A stretch of DNA of 64,000 bases from the NCBI RefSeq assembly GCF_028372415.1, contig NC_092877.1, positions 389,062,342-389,126,341 of the forward strand, read 5' to 3'. Of this stretch, positions 12,286 through 23,170 are shown one piece after another. The DNA comes from Notamacropus eugenii (Eukaryota; Chordata; Mammalia; Diprotodontia; Macropodidae). The notes below the pieces were generated by a model. The model saw nothing but the letters and a program-made list of their open reading frames with translations. It did not search any database and was not told where the DNA came from. Numbering within the stretch: the stretch's first letter is position 1; each line of letters starts with the position of its first letter. The translations under genes and the position numbers were made by a program.

Positions 12286-12295
12286 TTTATTTATT
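12286..12295 (-). promoter_or_regulatory. candidate MIS12 poly(A) signal
   Basis: Two overlapping AATAAA hexamers on the minus strand (TTTATTTATT on plus) lie about 870 bases past the MIS12 stop codon. They are the nearest clear signals I found, but no transcript end is visible, so assignment to MIS12 is inferred. Confidence 0.35.
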
Positions 12296-13160
12296 TCTCT
12301 ATTCTTTGCTTCTGCAGTTGTCTTGAGCAAAACTGGCAGGGTTGTCATATCTTGTCCTATTTGGTATTATGGTCTGCATGAATACTCATTTAAAAAGCAT
12401 ACTGTTAAATGGAAAAAAAAAAAGCCTGTAGATAGGAAGTGACAAATTCAAGATGTCTACAACCAGACAAGGTCAATAATCCAGTCAAATCCAGTGTCTG
12501 GTGTCAGACTAAAGGGCCCTCCCTTTGAGTAAATAAATGGGACTTTGGTTAATTTTTTTTTTTAAATAGTGATCTGCAAATCAAGGGCAGCTGACCTGGG
12601 CCTCAGCACAGCTCTGTTCCAGAAGGAGTGATTACTGAACAGGCAAAATTCTTACAGTCTAAGTATCTGATACAAAGCAAGATTGTCTTCAGACTGGACT
12701 TTCTTTCCCTTCTCTGGCTCCAAAGATCAGAGTGTGCATTTTCAGAAGCTCTCGTGAATGGATGCAGCACTGACTTGTTTGCTTCCTTCTGACCAGCTGC
12801 CTGGGAGATGGAATCTCTGAACCCTTGCAACAGTTTGGCCTCCTCAGCTGGTAAAGACCCATTTCAGGCAGGATTCAGAGCAAAAAGCTTCTGAGATGCA
12901 GGTTTTTCAAGTGCCTGTAACTGGATGAAAGAAGACTCTCCTTCCCATGTGCTCAGTGGTCCTGACTTGTAGAATGCTACTTTGCCTGAAAGGGGGGCAC
13001 ATCCCCACTTTGGAATCACAAGGGAGGGCCTGGGACACCAGTCTTCTGCAGAAACCACTTTCATAGCCACGTTCTCTCGGCCAGGGCCAAAGCTCCCAAC
13101 CCTCCCACCCCACCCCACCCCCACTCGGTCCATTCATTCTCAAGCTGTGTGGCTTGCCAC

Positions 13161-13772
13161 TTACTGCATCGTTATCTTCCTGCTTTTCTGTGTCACGTCC
13201 TCTGTGAGGTTTCGAAGCCGGCCTGAGTGTTGGATCAGGAAGGCCATCATCTCCCCAAGGCCAAGGGGCCCGTGGGCCTCTCCCAGCCCATCAAACCAGT
13301 GCAAAGTCTTTTTCAATCGGGCCTGCACCACCTTCTGGACCTCAAGCTCTGCCAGAAGAGCATACTTGGCTCCAAGTTCTGCCTTGTACCGAAGTTGCAG
13401 CTGCTCCACTTGCTGCTGGAGAAGGTGGAAGTCCTCCTGGCTCTGGGGGTACTTCTCATGGCTCCTATCTTCAGGGAGGAGGATGTTTGGGGGAATGTTC
13501 AGTACCAGCTGCAGTAGCACTTGCTCCATCTTGACAAAGAGGCGGTTAAAGCGCCCCCTCATGAATCGCAGGAAGGTCTCCGTGCTGCCACGGACCTGGA
13601 CGTCACTCAGATTGCAGCCAGGAAGGCTGCTGGCCTTCTTCAAGATGACCTTTTCCACAGCCACCATCACCTCAAACAGGTAGTCCTGGAAGGCTATGTA
13701 GATCCTGAGCATGCACGTCTGGGGTGTGAATCCAAAAAACTGGGTTTCGTACAGCATTGGGTTGATGGACAT
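13161..13772 (-). CDS. MIS12: MIS12 kinetochore complex component
   Basis: A complete 203-residue protein is encoded in one exon. It begins with M-S-I-N-P-M-L-Y and contains FFGFTPQTCMLRIYIAFQDY, a hallmark of vertebrate MIS12; the human protein, as I recall, is 205 aa. MIS12 is the head subunit of the Mis12 complex with PMF1, DSN1 and NSL1, which links CENP-C at the inner kinetochore to NDC80 and KNL1. The first 100 residues are the helical head. Residues of about 110-160 (ILLPED, then EQLQLRYKAELG and a leucine/glutamine-rich run) look like a coiled coil. The start is chosen because it matches the family N-terminus and sits in a CCAAGATGT context. The mRNA probably has a non-coding first exon in the CpG island, spliced to an acceptor at about 13837. 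The gene is transcribed divergently from DERL2. No break is seen. Confidence 0.95.
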   Translation of the reverse strand: MSINPMLYETQFFGFTPQTCMLRIYIAFQDYLFEVMVAVEKVILKKASSLPGCNLSDVQVRGSTETFLRFMRGRFNRLFVKMEQVLLQLVLNIPPNILLPEDRSHEKYPQSQEDFHLLQQQVEQLQLRYKAELGAKYALLAELEVQKVVQARLKKTLHWFDGLGEAHGPLGLGEMMAFLIQHSGRLRNLTEDVTQKSRKITMQ

Positions 13773-14752
13773 CTTGGCTGGAGCAGAGACCTCCCCCTCA
13801 GGAGGTGCTAAGCATCAACCAAGGGATCTACTAACCTAGGAAAAAGACAGAGACACAGGCACGAGATGGCATCACACAGAGGGCAAACCACAGCATGCTG
13901 TCTGTGGAGCCGAAGCCTCCCTCTGAGGCTGGTATGTGTGGTACTTGGGGGCACCGCAGGGTTTTAAGTCACGAAGCACTTTTTCTGTAACTCAAAGGAC
14001 GTCCTCAGGACGAGCCCTTGCCCTGACTTGGCCTTCCCTTCCCTTAGACCACCCACCTCCCAAGGCCCTGGCGTTAGGTGCCAAGGCTGGCAACACCCAA
14101 GATGTCCCTGGCGGTCTGAGGGCAAAGGTCAGAACCATCCTTCAGCGGCATCCCAGGGATCCGTGGAGCTGACCTTGGCTCTCACTGCCCAAGCCAGTGA
14201 GGACCCGCAGGCCCCCATTGCTGATGCCCTGAATGACCCTGGAGCAGGGAGGATTTCAGGGTTCAGAGTCTGGCTGGGCAGCACTCCCACTGCCTCATCT
14301 ATCAGCATGGAAACGGCCAGGGAATGACCTCAGAAAGGACAAGCCGCATCACGACCATCCAGGCCCCCAAATCTCCCATCCCCCAAGGCTCTCCCTAATA
14401 GACACCCCAACCTCCCTTATCACCCACAAATGCAATGGGGAAAGGGGGTCCTCCTAAAACCTAAGCCCGCCCCGGCTCCCTGCTCCGAGCCAGCCCACCC
14501 CCTCCCACGACAAGGGCGCTGGATCCGGCCTCAGTTTCCCCAGCTGTCAGTGGGAGGTGGAAAGAGGAGGGACTGGATCCCTCCTGGAGAGGGGTCTCGG
14601 CGGACTCCAAGTCCCAGGGGCCTGTGCGTGCCGCCTGATGCATCTCGGGAGCGCGGCTCGGATGCCCCAGCCCCCACTCCAGGCCATCCAGCTCCCGCTG
14701 CCTCCGTTCCTCCGCTGTCCCTGGGACAGCGCCCGCACCCTCCGAACGTACC
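13773..14752 (-). other. MIS12: predicted MIS12 5' untranslated part and intron
   Basis: On the minus strand a pyrimidine-rich 'tctttttcctag' precedes an acceptor at 13837/13836, so the coding exon likely begins at 13836. A consensus-like donor, G|GTACGT, lies at 14752/14751 inside the CpG island. Together they define a plausible intron of about 0.9 kb in the 5' UTR. Nothing else is recognised between them. Transcript data would settle the exon borders. Confidence 0.45.
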
Positions 14753-15560
14753 GAGACGGCTAGTGCGCAGCGACGCCGACCCAGCCGCCGTCCACATCCG
14801 GATCCGCCCCGAACGGGGACCCCGCCCGTTCGCGCCCGCAGCCGCCTTCAAACTTCGGGCAACGATCCCCGACGCTACGTTCTGCCCCACACCCGTGCTC
14901 CGCCCCCTCGAGATCGGCGCCCAGCCAATCAACGGGAGCCATGCCTGACGGAGGTTTAGCTCCGCTAATGGCAGCCAGGCGGGAGGAGTGCGACCTGCTG
15001 GTTGGGTGAGGCTGTGTTCCAGTTGGGCCATGCTGATTGGTGACCCGCGAGGTGAAGGCGGGACGGCGTGCAGTGCTGGGCTTTGATTGGCCTGTCCGAG
15101 CGGCGCTCGGCCTGGCGGCTTGGTCCGCCGGCGCTCGGGGGAGGCATTCTGGGGTTGGGCGGGGCGCGCTGCTAGTCGGAGGCCTCCCATTGGCCCCGCT
15201 CGTGGGCCCGCGGCCCGGAAAGAGGCCTCCGCGTCCCACCCCCGGCGGCGGAAGCGGAAGTAGCGGTGGCGGCGGCGGCGGCGGCGGCGGCAGCAGCGGT
15301 GGCGGCGGGAGCGCCGCGGGCGCGCGGGGCGGGGCGGGGCGGGCGGGGAAGATGGCGTACCAGAGCCTGAGGCTGGAGTACCTGCAGATCCCGCCTGTGA
15401 GCCGCGCGTACACCACGGCCTGCGTGCTCACCACGGCCGCCGTGGTGAGGGGGGAGCCGGCGGAGGGCGGGGCGGGGCCGCGGGCTGGAAGGGAAGGCCG
15501 GGGCGGGGCTGTGGCCGGGCCTGGCCCCGCAGGCCGCCGAGGACGGCTTCGAGGGAGCCT
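14440..15560. promoter_or_regulatory. divergent CpG-island promoter of MIS12 and DERL2
   Basis: This is a GC- and CpG-dense stretch between two head-to-head genes whose start codons lie 1.58 kb apart. Four CCAAT boxes occur in its centre: CCAAT at 14925-14929 and the reverse form ATTGG at 15036-15040, 15086-15090 and 15189-15193. Such clusters typically bind NF-Y at housekeeping promoters. GGAA-type ETS-like sites ('gaagcggaagtagc') occur near 15250. There is no convincing TATA box near the predicted starts. The head-to-head layout suggests co-ordinate initiation in both directions. Confidence 0.8.
15265..15310 (+). repeat. GGC trinucleotide repeat in DERL2 5' leader
   Basis: Eight pure GGC units follow a GGT, and after an AGC-AGC break come GGT-GGC-GGC-GGG. 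The tract lies about 45-85 bases upstream of the DERL2 ATG. In the frame of DERL2 it encodes glycine with a few serines. Confidence 0.85.
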
Positions 15561-18500
15561 GCCTGACCCGCCGTCTCTTCTTCTTCTCCAGCAACTGGAG
15601 CTGATCACGCCCTTCCAGCTCTACTTCAACCCCGAGCTCATCTTCCGGCACTTCCAGGTGGGAGAGGCGGGAAGCACGGGGTTGCCATGGTTTTGTTCTG
15701 GCCTACCTGCATTTATTAAGCGCCTGCTGTGTGCTCCTGCACTTATTAAGCGCCTGCTGCCCCCAGGTCTCATTCCCCACCCGCCCCAGTTGGGGCTGAC
15801 CAAGCTCTGCCACTGCCTCTGCATACTTTCCCCGAGTCCTAGCCTTGTGAGGAGGTGTGTGGGGCCGGCCTTGGGTGAGGAAAGGCCCAAGGTCTTCGTG
15901 TGTTACATTGTATCACGGTGTTACATTGTATCACGGTGTTACATTGTATCACATCCAGCGGGGGTGGGAGTGGGAGCTCCCAGTTGGCGCCTCGGTCCCT
16001 AGATCTGGGCTCTTCACCTTGTTTGGGACTCTGGGGAGGAAACGCTGCTCAGAAGCTTGTTTCTGCAGATGTAAAGGAGAACGCATAGGCCACCTCCAAA
16101 ACTACGTTCAAAGGCGGTTTTTAGGGTGCCGACATTGTTGGAACGTTCTCAGTGAAAAACAAGACCCCCTTTCTAAAATATTGCGGAGGGCAGAACAGGC
16201 TGGCTCTCTCCCAGGGCCGGGATGTGAGCTCTTAGCAACTGCAAAGTCTCCAAATGAACTTTGGTACCTCCCTCCCTGCTATTGGAGTGGCAAGCTCAGT
16301 CTGTAGGGGGCATCATTTTTCCTTTTATGGTTCAGAGGATCAGGAAAATTGTGAAAATGTTACCTTCCTTTTTCACAGTTACCCTTAGGAAAGGAATGTA
16401 GATATGATCTGAAATACAGTTGTAAAGTCCCAGTTCTAGCATTTTCCCTCTGACTCTTGACTAAAACATTTCTGATAATTGTATCTGAGTTAATTCATGT
16501 TTTTTTTTTAATTTTACAGATATGGAGATTAATCACCAATTTCTTGTTCTTTGGACCAGTTGGATTCAATTTTTTATTTAATATGATTTTCTTGTATCCA
16601 TTGTCAGATGCATGACTGTCAAGGACTGTCAGAAATCCAGTGTTGTGTCTGTTTTACTGTTTTGACTTTTGTTTATGGCACTGTGTCAGTAAATGTCGAT
16701 TAAGCGCCTACTGTGTGCCAGGCACTGGGGCTGCAAAAAGAGGGAAAGCTAGTTCCTACCAACGAGCTGTAGAGGGAAGGCTTTGGAATGAAGGGGGTGG
16801 GAAAAAGAAGCCAGGAAAGTCAGGAGTTAGAGCAGAGGGGGGAGAGCCTTCCAGGCAGAGGACCAGAGCATTTTGAATCTGCTCCTGGAGGCAGTTGGGA
16901 GCCCCTGGAGTTCACAAAGTAGGGCTTGATAGGATCCGGCCTGGGCTTTGGGAAGATCTCTTTGGGAGCTGAATGGAAAATGGATTAGAGTGGGGGGCCC
17001 TAGAGGCAGAGCTCCAGCCCTGATCCAGTACGGGTGATGAGGGCCTGAAGGATGGGGCTGTGTCTGAGAGATGGTTATACAGCGAGTTTATACCCATAGG
17101 CAGCCCATTGAGGCATGAGATAGAATGCTGGGGGCCTGAGTTCAGATCTGGGAGATGCTCATTGGCTTTCTGACTGTTGGGCAGATCCCCCTTCAGCTTT
17201 GGTTCCCTTGTCTGTAAAATGGAGATAATAGCTGTGCTCTTCTCTAGGGTTGTTGTGACGATCAGATGAGATGTTTGTAAGAAACCCTTGACCATCTTTG
17301 TTTCCTTGCCCCTCCTCCCCACCACCCATTTGTCTCACAGGGTGATCGTGCAAAGAAGCAGGGTGGGTAAAGAGAGGCTAGGGGCTGGAGCCTCAGTGAC
17401 CTTGACTTTGTCCTGGAGAGCAGTGGCCAGAACTCAGCTCAAAGCACAGAGTTTCATTCTTGCCTTGATGATAGTTAGATCCTTCAGAAGGGCCAGTTCT
17501 GCTCTAGGTCTGATTGTCAGCAGTGGGATGGAAGTGATGAGGCCCCCATCCTACCCCCTGTCTCTTGGAGGTGGTGATAGAGAAGGAGAGGTGCCAGGGG
17601 CACTCAGCTGGAACATTGGAGGGTCAGCCGAGGGAAGAGCAGGGCCGTCACACTAAATCACAGGGAGATTGTCCTCTGTTCCTCCTTCCCAAGGTTGGGA
17701 GTTCTAGAACCACACTCAAAGAGCAAAGCAGGGAGGGGAGATGGGCCTGTTCTTTGGGAGGAAGGGGGGCGGGGCATGGAGAAAAGCAGACCAGAGCAGG
17801 TAACGGAGAGTTAAGGTGAAGATGAGATAGGCCTGGAGGAGGTCTGAGGGAAAGAGGGTCATGAAGGCTGGGGTGGTTGGTGAGGGGCTGGACACTTGCC
17901 TTCTTGGACTTTTCCAACCAGATCTTTGAGTTCGAAGGGACAGGACAGGACAGTGGGTGCCCTTGGAATCCCTGGGACAGCCTGCAGTGTGCCACGTGCC
18001 AGGGAGCGAGAGCAAGAGAGAATGGAGCTGCCCTCCCTGCCTGGGTCCAGTCGGACTCATGGAGGGAGGGGGTTTTGATCCTGTGCGCTCAGGCTTATTT
18101 GGGGGTATAGGAAGGGAGCAGCCAAGTGAGGAGCTCTGTGTGTGCCCAACTGACAGGATGTGTTCTTCACGTTTGTATCTTTGGACGATTTCCTTTTTTC
18201 CTGACTCCACCATCAGATACCGCTACTGCCGAATGCTAGAAGAAGGCTCTTTCCGAGGCCGCACAGCAGACTTTGTGTTTATGTTCCTTTTTGGGGGCCT
18301 CTTAATGACTGTATCCTTCAGCAGCTGGAAGGCCCCCTTATAAGTTGCAGAGACCCTCCTCTGTCCAGCCCATACTGGCTGCTCCAGGCTTCTGGCCCCA
18401 TTAGGGTGGGCTTAGGTGGGGTGCTCCTCTGTGGCGTGTTGCTATGAAACACCCTCTTGGTCACTGGTGTTAATCAACTGGCCGCTGTGCTCCAGGTTCT

Positions 18501-21500
18501 CAAACTAGGCTCCTTTGGCTCAGAGTGATTACAAAGCACCCCACAAGGCTGCCCAGAGGACAAGCCTGTTGTGAAAATATGGGTAGCGTGTGCTGAGTTT
18601 GCCTCATAAAAAGGTACAGAGCAGGACGCAACGACCAACATGGAAAGATGTCTGCTTGTGGGTCTGCACCTGGTGATGCCCTTCCTCCCCCTGGGGCTGG
18701 AGTCTGGCATTGTGGCCGTGAAGCCAGGGGTGGGGGGAGGCCTCATTCTGCCGAGGCTGACCCTAGTGATTCTCCTGCTCCCCAGATGGGTGGCTGTGCT
18801 CTGGATTCCCCTTGGCCGCACTCCCCAGACGGGTGGCTGTGCTCTGGATTCTTCTCGGTCCCGCTCCCCAGAGGGGTGGCTGTACTCTGGATTCCCCTTG
18901 GTCCCACTCCCCAGACAGGTGGCTGTGCTCTGGATTCCCCTTGGTCCCACTCCCCAGAGGGGTGGCTGTTCTCTGGATTCCCCTCGGGGATGGGCAGCCT
19001 CTGATGATTTTCCTTGACACCTGTTGCTAGCTTTTCGGTTTGTTTGTCAGCTTAGTTTTCTTAGGGCAGGCCTTCACCATCATGCTTGTCTATGTGTGGA
19101 GCCGAAGGAATCCATATGTCCGCATGAACTTCTTTGGCCTTCTCAACTTCCAGGCCCCCTTTCTGCCCTGGGTCCTTATGGGCTTTTCCTTGTTACTGGG
19201 CAACTCCATCATTGTGGACCTCCTGGGTAAGGGATCACTGTTGCTCTCTCCTCCTCTTCTCTTCTCGAGGTGTTTAAATGGCCATGCCTGTCGGGGGCTG
19301 AATCTGCTAGTGGCCTGTCCCTTGGGGGCCAGGCCCCCAGGTAGCCCAGGGCTGATCTTTGATCTGTACTCTCCCTGTTCTTTCTTTGTGTTATGTTTGA
19401 TTCTAGGAATTGCAGTTGGACACATATATTTTTTCTTGGAAGACGTATTTCCTAATCAGCCAGGGGGAGCAAGAATTCTGAAAACACCTGCTATTTTGTG
19501 AGTATTCTCTCATGCTGGATTGTGGGATTCTTATGCACCCATTTAGACAATGTCAGATGAGTGGAGAAAGGAGCCATTCACGACATGGTATCAGCAGACT
19601 TGACTTCCTGATGTCTTGAGCTCTGTTGGTTTGGTGCAGGAGCCAAGGCCTACCTTCCTTTGAGACTTCTTGGCTGGGAGACTCTGGTAAACTGAAGTTT
19701 ACTGAAGTAAACGTTGATAATGGTGGTGGTGATGCTTGTGTGGTAGGAAGCGGGGGTGGGCCCTGGGGAAAGCCCTTGCTTAGAGTTTGGCCCTTGAGCT
19801 GGGGTCCTGACAGGGGAAAGGGAAACGCCCAGACTCTCTCATGGGAGATGAGAAATGGAAGGCTGAGACGAAGGCCACTTTGGGTGAACCATGAGTGTGT
19901 GTGTGGGGAGGAATGACGCCCATTTGTGATGGGCTCTGAATCCTCTCTTGAGGACATCATGTACTCCTACTATGTGCTGGGGGACAGAAGCGATCTCTGC
20001 TCACAAGGAGTGTGCTCCGATGAGAAAGTCCATAAATGTAACCTTTCTAAACGTAAAGTGAAAAAATAAAGGTGAAGGTAAGGCAGTTTGGGACAAAAGT
20101 GCCCACCCAGTGATGAGAGTCAGGCAAGGGCCCATGGGACCTACAAGTGGGTGGCAGAGTGTTGGCTGTGAGGAGCCACATCCCAGGGACTGGAAAGGGA
20201 GTTGGGTCCTTGAAAGCCAGACAGAGGAGTTTATACTTTATCCAGATGTATCAAATGAGATAATAATGTGCTCACGCAGTGCCTGGCCCATAGTAGGCAC
20301 CATGGAAATGCTTCCTGCCTTCTTCCCTTAGGGTGATAGGAGAGCCTGGAGTAGGGAGACTGAGGCAGGGACACCAGTTAGGAGGGAGGCTGTGATGTTC
20401 ATCTATGAGAAATTGTGAGGCCCTAAAGTAGGGTGTTGGATGTGTAACCTAGGAGTTGAGGATGACAGTGGTTGTAAATTGGGGCACCCTTTCCCCACGG
20501 CACAGATCTTTGGGTTGTTCAGAAGGTTGTAGAGAAGGGGAGAGGTCCAGCAGAATCAGAGGAGGGTCAGAAGGGAAGCTGGAGTAGGGTGGGGAGTGAC
20601 CCTCAAGAGCCAGGTAGTCATGGGGAGAGCCCTGTGGAGGTTGGGGGAGAGCTGTCACTAAGATTCAGTGGCGGCTCAGAAGGAGGCCCTCTGAAGTTTT
20701 TCCCATTGGCTTGGGAAGGCATAAATCTGTAGGTCAGATAAAGCTGGGAGGGAGAGAGCTGATGAATGATGTGAAAGAGAAGGCCTAGAACTTAGAATCA
20801 CATCTAACAAAATAAAATTGAATTAGAGGGACATGTAGTCTTCAATGTGAATTTTTAAAAAATGTCTGTATATCTCCCAAGTATCAGGTGGGGGCAGGGG
20901 CACAGGTCAGAGGGAGAGGGTGACTAAACAAGCTGTTTCTGGAAAAGTCCCAAGGGTTTAAGGGGCCTGCGACTCATTCAGAGTCAGCTGTGAAATTGTG
21001 GCTGTTGAAAATGCTGATACCGTCTTGGCACATTGGCTTAACATACATAATAATTGTATCTGTATGTATAGCAGAGACATGGGCATTAGTTTTCAGGAAT
21101 GCGGAGGTGATGGTCCGAGCTGCTGACCTCTGCCTTCCTCAGACCTCAGTCACTCTTGTGTGACCAGCCTGCGTGGGGGGGCGAGGATGGGGGAGTGGCC
21201 AGAACAGGAAAGTCTCAGTCCCGCCCTGGGGGGGTGGGAGATAACAAGTATATCTGGGTACAACATATATGCCTGTGAAAATGGCTGAGGACACCTTTAA
21301 GTGCTTGAAAGGGTTCTTTTCTCGTTGACCTTGGAGGACAGAGCCAGGGGCAGCAGTCAGGGTTTGATGTCAAGAAAACCTTGCTTATAGTGAGGATCTT
21401 GCTTATAGTGTGGTCTGCCCCAGAGTGGACTGGGCTGCCCCTTCTCAGAGAGCCTCAAGCAGAGCCTGGTCAGGAGTGTTGGGCAGGGCGTCATTTGGGG

Positions 21501-22011
21501 CTGTGGTGGTTTGTTGGACAGAAACCCCAGAGTTCTGTCCACGTGGGACATCGGGGCTTGGAGCTTGTCCGGGTGTGATGATGAGCTTTGCAGGATTTTG
21601 GGGGGTCAGAGTGAGGAATGTTGTCTGGCGGGTGTGTTTGATGGATTTGTATAGGCTATGTACTTGTCTAATCTATGTATTCAAAGGAAAAAGGTTAGCC
21701 TTTTTGTTTATGGTGCTATGTTTTTCTAAATACTATTTTTGTTTTATTTTAACTTTCAAAGGTAATGTTTGCTTGCTTATGGTCCAAGGTAAAAATACCA
21801 CTAAGTGCCAAGCAGTTCCCACAGCTTTCTGCCAGCCCAGTCCCTCAAAACTGCCCCCCAGGTCCCAAGATTGGGGGTTAGATTACTTCTGTCCTCTGTT
21901 TTTAGGAAGGCAATTTTTGATACGCCGGATGATGATCCCAATTACAACCCCTTACCTGAAGAACGACCAGGAGGCTTCGCATGGGGGGAAGGCCAGCGCC
22001 TTGGAGGCTAG
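15352..22011 (+). CDS. DERL2: Derlin-2 (ERAD membrane factor)
   Basis: Seven coding exons join in frame to 239 residues, the same length as I recall for human: 15352-15444, 15592-15657, 16520-16593, 18217-18310, 19031-19226, 19407-19497 and 21906-22011. Derlin-2 is a catalytically dead rhomboid-fold protein of the ER membrane. It moves misfolded proteins to the cytosol for degradation, working with SEL1L/HRD1 and p97/VCP. Seen here: N-terminal [16 protein letters not shown]; the rhomboid-family W-R pair at residues 55-56 in [18 protein letters not shown]; several hydrophobic spans; and a C-terminal [11 protein letters not shown], which fits the p97-binding SHP box. The start has a strong context (AAGATGG). 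Introns hold L2-like and MIR pieces plus two tandem arrays (15899-15955 and 18781-18992). No damage is seen. Confidence 0.97.
15898..15953 (+). repeat. 18-bp tandem repeat, 3 copies (DERL2 intron 2)
   Basis: Three nearly perfect head-to-tail copies of the unit GTGTTACATTGTATCACG lie in DERL2 intron 2. The unit length is a multiple of three, but no coding role is apparent. Confidence 0.9.
16690..17060 (-). mobile_element. L2-like LINE (antisense), DERL2 intron 3
   Basis: The plus strand has 'gattaagcgcctactgtgtgccaggcactggggctgc', 'gagccttccaggcagaggacc', 'gcagttgggagcccctggagtt' and 'ataggatccggcctgggctttgg'. This is the reverse complement of the long L2-type 3' region that recurs through this window. 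Confidence 0.6.
17120..17285 (+). mobile_element. MIR SINE (sense), DERL2 intron 3
   Basis: The stretch contains 'ctgagttcagatctgg', 'ggttcccttgtctgtaaaatggagataatag' and 'ctagggttgttgtgacgatcagatgagatg', which are the MIR core and 3' half in order. Confidence 0.7.
18781..18992 (+). repeat. 43-bp minisatellite, about 5 copies (DERL2 intron 4)
   Basis: The phrase 'gggtggctgt(g/a/t)ctctgg' recurs with exact 43-base spacing; its TGGCT cores start at 18791, 18834, 18877, 18920 and 18963. Each unit ends in a 'ccccag' phrase. The array lies just before exon 5 (19031). Its pyrimidine- and CAG-rich units contain several acceptor-like sequences. Confidence 0.92.
19955..20090 (-). mobile_element. L2-like LINE fragment (antisense), DERL2 intron 6
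   Basis: The phrases 'tactatgtgctgggggacag', 'ctgctcacaaggagtgtgctccgatgag' and 'cataaatgtaacc' match the reverse complement of the L2-type 3' end. Divergence is high. Confidence 0.45.
20195..20315 (+). mobile_element. MIR SINE 3' end, DERL2 intron 6
   Basis: The stretch reads 'caaatgagataataatgtgctcacgcagtgcctggcccatagtaggcacc', the usual MIR 3' ending with 'cagtgcctggcacatagtagg'. Confidence 0.55.
20340..20760 (-). mobile_element. L2-like LINE body (antisense), DERL2 intron 6
   Basis: The phrases 'gagcctggagtagggagactgaggcagggacaccagttaggagggaggct' and 'aggagttgaggatgacagtgg' follow the reverse complement of the same L2-type element seen at 16690 and 40460. It is old and interrupted. Confidence 0.5.
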
Positions 22012-22378
22012 GAGAGCAGTGCCGAGTGCGAAATCCACCTGGGAAGGAAGGACTCCAAGGAGATTTCCTCTGGGATACTTTTACTCTGTTTCAGAAGTGT
22101 GGACACACTTGACAGCTTTCCAGTTTTTAAATCCAGAAGCACTTTATGCAATGGTACATCCATGGTAAATCCCGGAGACCTCTCCAGCAGTCTGCGTGTG
22201 TTTCTTCACTTGACCATTACTTACACTGGTACTGAAGGTGTAACCTACTGGAGCCAAAAACACGGAGGAGATGCTTGCTGCCAGCTCTGTACCAAGGAAA
22301 CACTCACCTGCGAGAGAATGTAAAGCAGAACTCTCTCCCCCTCCATTCTTTGGTACATGGACGCTTCAGAGAGGACAA

Positions 22379-22384
22379 AATAAA
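22379..22384 (+). promoter_or_regulatory. DERL2: DERL2 poly(A) signal
   Basis: A canonical AATAAA lies 368 bases after the DERL2 stop and is followed by a GT-rich stretch ('ttgtgtgtggtc') about 30 bases on. This is the expected layout of a cleavage site near 22400. Confidence 0.8.
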
Positions 22385-22639
22385 ACTCAGTTCATTCTCT
22401 CTCACTGGACTGAAGCCTTTGTGTGTGGTCTTTTAAAGTGGATTGTGTGTTCTGTGGTGGACAGCCCGGAGTGCACAGCCGGTCAGCCTCAGGGCTGCTG
22501 CCCAGTGGAAAGCATATGCTTGGCTCTGGGGGGGGGGGAGGCAGTGCCCGTGTGAGGCTTCTGGGTCAGGCCACCATGGAGACAGGATGGTGTGTCCCAG
22601 CCTCCCATGACACCGCCTGGCCAGGGTCACCAGGCACCT

Positions 22640-23170
22640 CTCACTGGCCTTTTCTTCCCCCTCAGCCTTCTTGACGGTGCTGGTAAGCCTCTGCTCTCCT
22701 GGACGCCCTCTTCTCCCTGGTCTTGGCGGCTCTGCCTCTCCAGCTTCTCCTATCTACCTGCCTGCTCCTTCTGTCTTTGCGGGATCTTCATTCATCCACA
22801 GTCTACGTCCTGTGTATGAGTGCACTTCCAAGGACCCCCTTCTCTTCTCACTCAGTTTTTTCTTGGTAAGTTCACTTTGCAGAAGACTGTCCACTCCTGT
22901 ATTCCCCTTCATCTCTCTCCTGAGCCCAGTTTTGCATTTCCCTCTGGGTGTCCCATAGACCTCTTAGACTCAGCATGTCTAACACAGGACTCCTTCACTT
23001 TGCCCCGGACCTCACCCCCTCCCACCTCGATGGCTTTCTGTCCAAATCTCCACCGCTTTTGTCACCAAGGTGTACCGCCTCTGTCCTCACCTCCTCTCCC
23101 ATCTAGCCCCAACTGGTGCAGATACCCGTACATTTCACCTGCTCAGGCTCCAGGCTGATGATATAGTGAA
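22640..23170 (+). mobile_element. L2-like LINE (sense)
   Basis: The stretch contains 'ttcttgacggtgctggtaagc', 'ccagcttctcctatctacctgcctgctcc', 'tcccatagacctcttagactcagcatgtctaacacaggactcc' and 'tttctgtccaaatctcc'. This is the sense strand of the element whose reverse complement is seen at 28590 and 40460. It starts about 250 bases past the DERL2 poly(A) signal. Confidence 0.5.

Noticed and set aside
14430-14948. 172-residue plus and 219-residue minus frames in the CpG island
   Set aside because: GC-rich DNA lacks stops by composition. There are no homologues, and the frames overlap on both strands.
18474-19020. Long minus-strand frames with repeated STAT/GNPEHSH-like motifs
   Set aside because: They are translations of the 43-bp minisatellite. 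The unit is not a multiple of three, so the repeated peptides come in shifting frames.
18648-19030. Possible CRISPR-like array from the regular 43-base spacing
   Set aside because: The whole unit repeats with no unique spacers, and the host is a mammal; it is a minisatellite.
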